Shown here: in pieces, positions 59,375 through 64,000 of the stretch
Numbering within the stretch: the first letter of the stretch is position 1
Layout: each line of letters starts with the position of its first letter
NCBI GenBank assembly: GCA_039619475.1
Contig: CM077115.1
Span: forward strand, 64,114,864-64,178,863
Direction of reading: 5' to 3'
Source: Icerya purchasi
Taxonomy: Eukaryota; Arthropoda; Insecta; Hemiptera; Monophlebidae
DNA length: 64,000 nucleotides
Made by a program: the position numbers and the translations under genes
The notes under the pieces: generated by a model
Database searches by the model: none
Seen by the model: only the letters and a program-made list of their open reading frames with translations
Told to the model about the DNA's origin: nothing

Positions 59375-60290
59375 CTAGAAGTCTGGAATCAATATACCGA
59401 GAATCTTTTTGATGATAACAGAAACAATCTACCTCCGGAAGAATAATCATGATTATTGTGATGAACTATCACTAAAGAAGAGATACTGTAAGCCATTAAA
59501 AGGCAGAAAAATGGAAAAGCAGTCGGACCTGCTGGTATACACGCAGAAATGTTGAAAGTAATAGCTGATTATAGTGAAAATGGTAAACAGAAAATGATGA
59601 AAGTTTTCAACAAGATCTACATGATGTATACCAGCAGAATGGATAAAATCAACTTTTATGATCATCCCGAAAAAGAGTAATGCGGGTCGATGTGATGATT
59701 ATCGTTTAATTAGCTTGATGCCACACGCCCTGAAAATGTTTTTCCGGATAATACATACACGAAAATATATAAGCATTGCAAAGATCAAATATGTAATACC
59801 AAGTTCGTCTTTAGAAATGGAATGAGCACTCGTGAAGCTTTATTTGCAGTACGTACACTAACACATCGCTGCCAAGATATGAATATTGATGTCTATGCAT
59901 GCGTTATTGACTACTGGAAAACTTTTAAATGTGTGAACCATAATAAATTGGTAAAGATTTTGAAGAAAATACCTATAGACAAGAATAATCTCAGGATAGT
60001 TAATAGTCTGTACTGGAATAAAATAGTTGAAATCCGTGTAGATAATGCATTTTCAGCAGAAGCAGACATTAAGAAAGGAGTACGCCAAGCCTGTGTCATG
60101 TCTCACTTTTTTTTAAATGTATATGCGAAGGCTATATTCCACGAGGCACTAGAAGATAATGACGGGAGATTGAAAATAAAGAGTATTATCATGAACAAAC
60201 TTCGATATGCTGATGAGAGCTTAATCTTGGCAGCCGGCAGTAAGGAATTTCAGCGTATTAAAGATAAGATTGTGAAAAAAAGTGCTGTAT
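59375..60290 (+). pseudogene. LINE reverse transcriptase remnant 1 (YADE variant)
   Basis: Across frames: NGKAVGPAGIHAEMLK (family pattern KA-GPDGI-AE), CDDYRLISLMPHALKMF, then an open frame 59822-60292 with CVIDYWKTFKCVNHNKL (first catalytic box, F-D-KAFD in the family), KKGVRQACVMSHFFLN (GVRQGC-LSP-LFN box), and LRYADESLILA. The catalytic box reads YADE instead of YADD, so the enzyme would be inactive even without the frameshifts upstream. The order and wording resemble RTE/Jockey-like craniofacial-protein-2-linked LINEs of animals; the clade is uncertain. Confidence 0.88.
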
Positions 60291-60309
60291 AGGGTTAACA
60301 ATGAATATC

Positions 60310-60990
60310 CGTTCCAACTGACGTTTGGAAAATATCAGAATTGAATGATACAGCTGCTACATGGTTAATAGAATTCTTCAATACAGTAGTAAATACTGGG
60401 GTGATCAATTCCCTACAACTGGAAATCTAGCATACCCAATATATAAAAATAAAGGGGACCCAGCAGACTGCAACAACTGCCGCTCAATACCATTACACGT
60501 ACATTTAAAATATTGGAGCGAGTTATTGACGAACGGCTACTAGGCATTGTAGAATTAACAATAAATCAGTGCGGTTTTGTAAGAGGGTGTGGTACTACCG
60601 ACGTAATCTTTGCACTCCGTTCGCTGATGGAAAAATATAGGGAGAAAGGAGTAAGTATAGCTTTCATAGACCTATCAAAAGCATTCGATCAAGTTCTACA
60701 TTGCTTCATCTGATATGCATTGTGTGATCATGGAGTTCCAGAACATTTAGTAAAATGGATACAATTATTATATAAAGAAGCATCAAGTAGAATCCGCTGT
60801 GCAGTGGGCGAATCAGATGATTTCCCAATTCAAATAGAGGTCCATCAGAGATCCGCACTCTCGCTACTACTATTTAACATTGTCTCTTAGATACCATTGC
60901 ACGGGATATACAAACTCCAGTCCCTTGGACACTGCTATATGCAGATGATATTGCGCTAGCTGATAACACAAAAAATGCTCTTGTTACGAT
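60310..60990 (+). pseudogene. LINE reverse transcriptase remnant 2 (different family)
   Basis: Across frames: TAATWLIEFFNTVVNTG, YPIYKNKGDPADCNNCRSI (family P-YK-KGD-DC-NYR-I), ERVIDERL, NQCGFVRGCGTTDVIFALR, VSIAFIDLSKAFDQV (catalytic box), HGVPEHLVKWIQLLY, SALSLLLFNIV and LLYADDIALA (intact YADD). At least two frameshifts and a stop. It is not a continuation of the preceding remnant: both contain the GFR and YADD regions, so two separate elements abut at about 60300. Confidence 0.88.
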
Positions 60991-61635
60991 ATTTTCTAAT
61001 AATTCGTTTTATTTTGTTATATAATTTTAATGCATGTGTAATGCTTGATTTTCGAACCGCCATTTTTTGGTTACCGCCGTTGATCGGCTAAGACAGCCAA
61101 GGTCGATACCCCTTGCCTATTCGTTCCGTGCCGTCTCCAGGCATGTGAAACCACGTGTTTGTCTGTTTTGCCGACCATAGTGTTCCCTGCTCTATTTTCG
61201 GTATTTGTTGTTTTTTGCTTCCGCACGTTGTCGTTGCTCGCATTGGCTCGTCGCTTGTTTTTTATTATTAAATCGTTTGCTTCGTTAATGTTTGTTCAAT
61301 ATGGAGAGTAGATAGGAAACCTATGTTCTAGGAGAAGAGCCAATCAGGAGCCAGTATTTAGTCACATGACCACGCCCCCTTTTACTCAACTAATCAAGAG
61401 TCAATACATAATCAAATGGCCACACCGTTTTTACATCAAACCGTCCAGTAAGAGTTCAACACTGCACCACCATGTTCTACTCCACTTGTTACATCTTCAC
61501 TGTTTCAAACTGAAATCCATTATATCTCAACATCCACCACACACAAATCAACCAACCGCTTTCTCTGTAGACCACTATGCATGAAGGCTCTCACTCAGCA
61601 CAGCCCTTGTCCAGTATAGAGATTAAGAGGAGACT
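60991..61635. other. Gene-free stretch before the tandem array
   Basis: Less AT-rich, with CCGCCATTTTTTGGTTACCG at about 61060 and AGCCAATCAGGAGCC at about 61338 (a CCAAT-box-like sequence). It could be the promoter-bearing 5' end of an unrecognised element. No coding frame is convincing. Confidence 0.3.
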
Positions 61636-62400
61636 TTAACCAACCACTTAAAATTTTGATAACCTGTACTGAGTTGCTCAGTGTATTTAGATGTTTGCAT
61701 GTGTGTTAGTAATACATTTATCATTGTCTGACCAATGTAAAAATTTATTAATTGATACTAGCTGTTTCAGGTTGCATATACTTTGAGAATATGTTTTAGT
61801 GTTAACCACCCACCTTTAGAACTTTTTTCTAACCCATACTGAGTTGCTTGCTGTATTTAGATGGTCGCATGTGTGTTGATGATACATTTATCATTGTATG
61901 ACCAATACAATAATTTATTAACTGATACTAGTTGTTTCAGGTTGCATATGCTTTGAGAATATGTTTTAGTGTTAACCACCCACCTTTAGAACTTTTTTCT
62001 AACCCATACTGAGTTGCTTGCTGTATTTAGATGGTTGCATGTGTGTTGATGATGCATTTACCATTGTTTGACCGATGTAATAATTTATTAACCAATATTA
62101 ATTGTTTCTGGTTGTGTATGCTTTGAGAATATGTTCTAGTGTTAACCAACCACTCATAATTTTTTCTAACCTGTACTGAGTTGCTTAGTGTATTTAGATG
62201 TTTGCATGTACATTGATGATGCATTTATCATTATCTTACTAATGTAATAATCTGCTAACTGGTACTAGCTGTTCATGTTTCCACTTATATTGAGATTATA
62301 TTTTACTATTAACCACCCACCTTTAAACAAACTTTTTTCTAACCCCTATCAAATCTGCTGTGTTTGTGTAATTTAAAATCTGCATTAATTAATGTATGCC
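61636..62400 (+). repeat. Tandem array of ~168-bp units, about 4.5 copies
   Basis: The landmark TTAACCACCCACC (or TTAACCAACCAC) recurs at 61636, 61802, 61972, 62142 and 62309, giving periods of 166, 170, 170 and 167. Each unit contains ACTGAGTTGCTNGSTGTATT and CTTTGAGAATATGTT. The second and third units are the most alike. The fifth is partial and diverged. No coding capacity. Confidence 0.92.
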
Positions 62401-63460
62401 TAACCAAAAAAATAAACACTGAACTAATGTTTTATGTGGGGGAGTGTTTCAACCTCTAGAATTTGGGGGTACTTCACATATATCTAGCCAAACAATCATA
62501 GAACTAACCCTTCTTGGTGGTTTATTCTTGTTCTGACCTATTTGTTTCTAGTGAGATGCTTGCATATGAGTAATCAAAGTAGATGATTGAAAAAAAAAAA
62601 AAAAATTGACTAGACCACTAACTTGAGAATTATTATTCATATATCTCAATTGCTGCAAAGACTGTGTTTGATATTTAGCAGAGTTGCTTTTTGATGTGTG
62701 TGTTGAGTGTACTATTTAATTACACATAGCTCTATATTATTTTCAGTGTATGAAAAGTTATAAGTCGCCATCACAATAACATGTGTGTGGAGCTTATGTG
62801 CTTACATATGTGTGATGTACTATAAATGTGTGCACATGTACATGCATGTGAGCATATGAGCATGTGTGTAGTGTAGTGGTGTGCATGTGATGTAACAATG
62901 ATGATGTTGATGTGTTTATGTATGTGACTGTGTATGTGCATGCATACACTTTCTAATGTAATGAAACAATATTTAACCCCCAAAAATTACCAATCATAAC
63001 AGATTTGATGCAACCCTGGTAATATACAGCTGTTTAGTATGAATTTAAATTAGAAAATCAAATCGATTGTAAGCATTCAGATACTGAAGAGTTACTCATG
63101 TCTGTTGGTGTAATCGTTTACTGTATAACAACAATGTATAAGAACTAATTTTGTTTGATCACATTATAACTATCAATGCAATGAGCACAATGAACAATTT
63201 AATTACCAAGTAGTATTCATAAGCTTGATGAGACACAGCTTCTTCCTCTCACATAAATTCTATTATTTTGATAAACATAATCACAACTCAGAAATTCTAT
63301 TAATCACATTTTCTCAACCTAATAGAACCATCGCTTGAATAACTCACCCCCTTTGTTGCACCAATACATCTGTTAGGATATAAGAACTATAAATTTCTAC
63401 AGCACACCTCCAAACATTATAAACAGGGATTAGATAAATCTAGTATCATAGAAAAGCGCT
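62401..63460. other. Gene-free stretch with a TG/CA-rich patch
   Basis: About 62776-62945 is rich in alternating purine-pyrimidine steps (TGTGTG, CATGTG, CACATG), which can favour left-handed DNA or slippage. Nothing else is recognisable. Confidence 0.4.
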
Positions 63461-63700
63461 CAATTTAAATTAAAATCATTCTTTTCACACAAATTACACC
63501 ATTTAAGGTTATAACACTCATATTTTAGTACAAAACATTGAATTTTAAAGGAATCAATCCATTTTACACAAAATACCGCCATTTTAGGTGCAAACTACCA
63601 ATTTATAGTAAAATATCACAATTTAATACAAATATCACAATTTAGTAAAAATATCATCATTTTAGATAGAAAACAATAAACTTTAATGGAAAATAATACA
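63461..63700 (+). repeat. Degenerate ~20-bp minisatellite, about 12 units
   Basis: Units of 19-21 bp with the rough consensus ATTTTAGTAAAAAATAYCAC run from about 63461 to 63700. The most regular part is 63541-63660, where unit starts fall at 63541, 63561, 63581, 63601, 63621 and 63640. Confidence 0.8.
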
Positions 63701-64000
63701 TCCTAAGGAAAAGCACTAAATTTTTACTACATCTTTAATTAAAAATAATATAATCTCTATACACCATGTATAAGTTTATACACACTATTTTAAGCCTCCA
63801 CACATCCCCAAATCTAACAAATTAAAAAAATAAAAACAATTGTTAATAGAAAATTTTATTACATAGTAAAATTAAAAATATACAATGTCTAAATTATACT
63901 TAATAATAATACACAGCTTCATGTAATCATGCAATATACATATTTCTATTCAATATACATGCTCTTAGTTCAGCTAAAACATCATTAAAATTTTTATGGA
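63701..64000. other. AT-rich end of window
   Basis: Nothing recognisable. Confidence 0.4.

Noticed and set aside
61660..62400. CRISPR-like array
   Set aside because: The whole ~168-bp unit is repeated without short repeats separated by unique spacers, and the DNA is eukaryotic.

Overview
The window is AT-rich eukaryotic nuclear DNA that looks like an arthropod, most likely insect, genome. It has long introns, one multi-exon RNA-binding-protein gene of the hnRNP A1/A2B1 type (the Hrb87F/Hrb98DE group of insects), and a dense, layered set of decayed transposable elements. These are Tc1/mariner elements, non-LTR retrotransposons with insect-like C-terminal regions, hAT-type MITEs with 8-bp target duplications, a Helitron helicase remnant and Helentron-like endonuclease copies. 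Nothing is bacterial: there are no operons, ribosome binding sites or CRISPR arrays. I cannot settle the insect order from sequence alone.

1-32.7 kb is repeat-dominated. Most transposon boundaries here can be fixed by target-site duplications. They include a Tc1 element of IR/DR type (1793-4082) carrying a nested LINE, and a CpG-richer gene-free stretch (about 4.2-5.5 kb). Next come a hAT MITE (5711-5957) and an old satellite-like array (8.3-11.4 kb) split by two LINEs and a Helentron-like copy. Further on are a LINE with RNase H (12.5-13.6 kb), a ~160/317-bp repeat array (17.3-18.0 kb), and a LINE reverse transcriptase cut by a 510-bp foldback element (19.15-20.5 kb). The rest holds another LINE end (22.5-23.1 kb), a Helitron helicase remnant (24.5-25.2 kb), a mariner pseudogene (26.2-27.0 kb), a second hAT MITE (27.2-27.8 kb), a small putative secreted-protein gene (28.15-28.54 kb) and a mariner element with both ends (29.68-30.97 kb).

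32.8-46 kb holds the only gene I can assign with confidence. It has seven coding exons (33095-45586) encoding a 491-residue protein with two RRM domains and a long Gly/Met/Asn-rich tail. A promoter with two NRF-1-like GC palindromes lies upstream and an AATAAA signal downstream. Introns 4 and 5 are large, and intron 5 contains a decayed LINE.

46-64 kb is again gene-poor. It has a second Helentron-like copy with a datable MITE insertion (50.8-52.3 kb), a LINE fragment of the same family as those at 1.3 and 41.6 kb (53.4-54.6 kb), and a tRNA-derived SINE head (58.9 kb). Two unrelated LINE reverse transcriptase remnants lie back to back (59.4-61.0 kb). Two tandem arrays follow, with ~168-bp units (61.6-62.4 kb) and ~20-bp units (63.46-63.70 kb). 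I found no new multi-gene system. The interest lies in the stratigraphy of insertions, the foldback elements and the unusual tail of the hnRNP.
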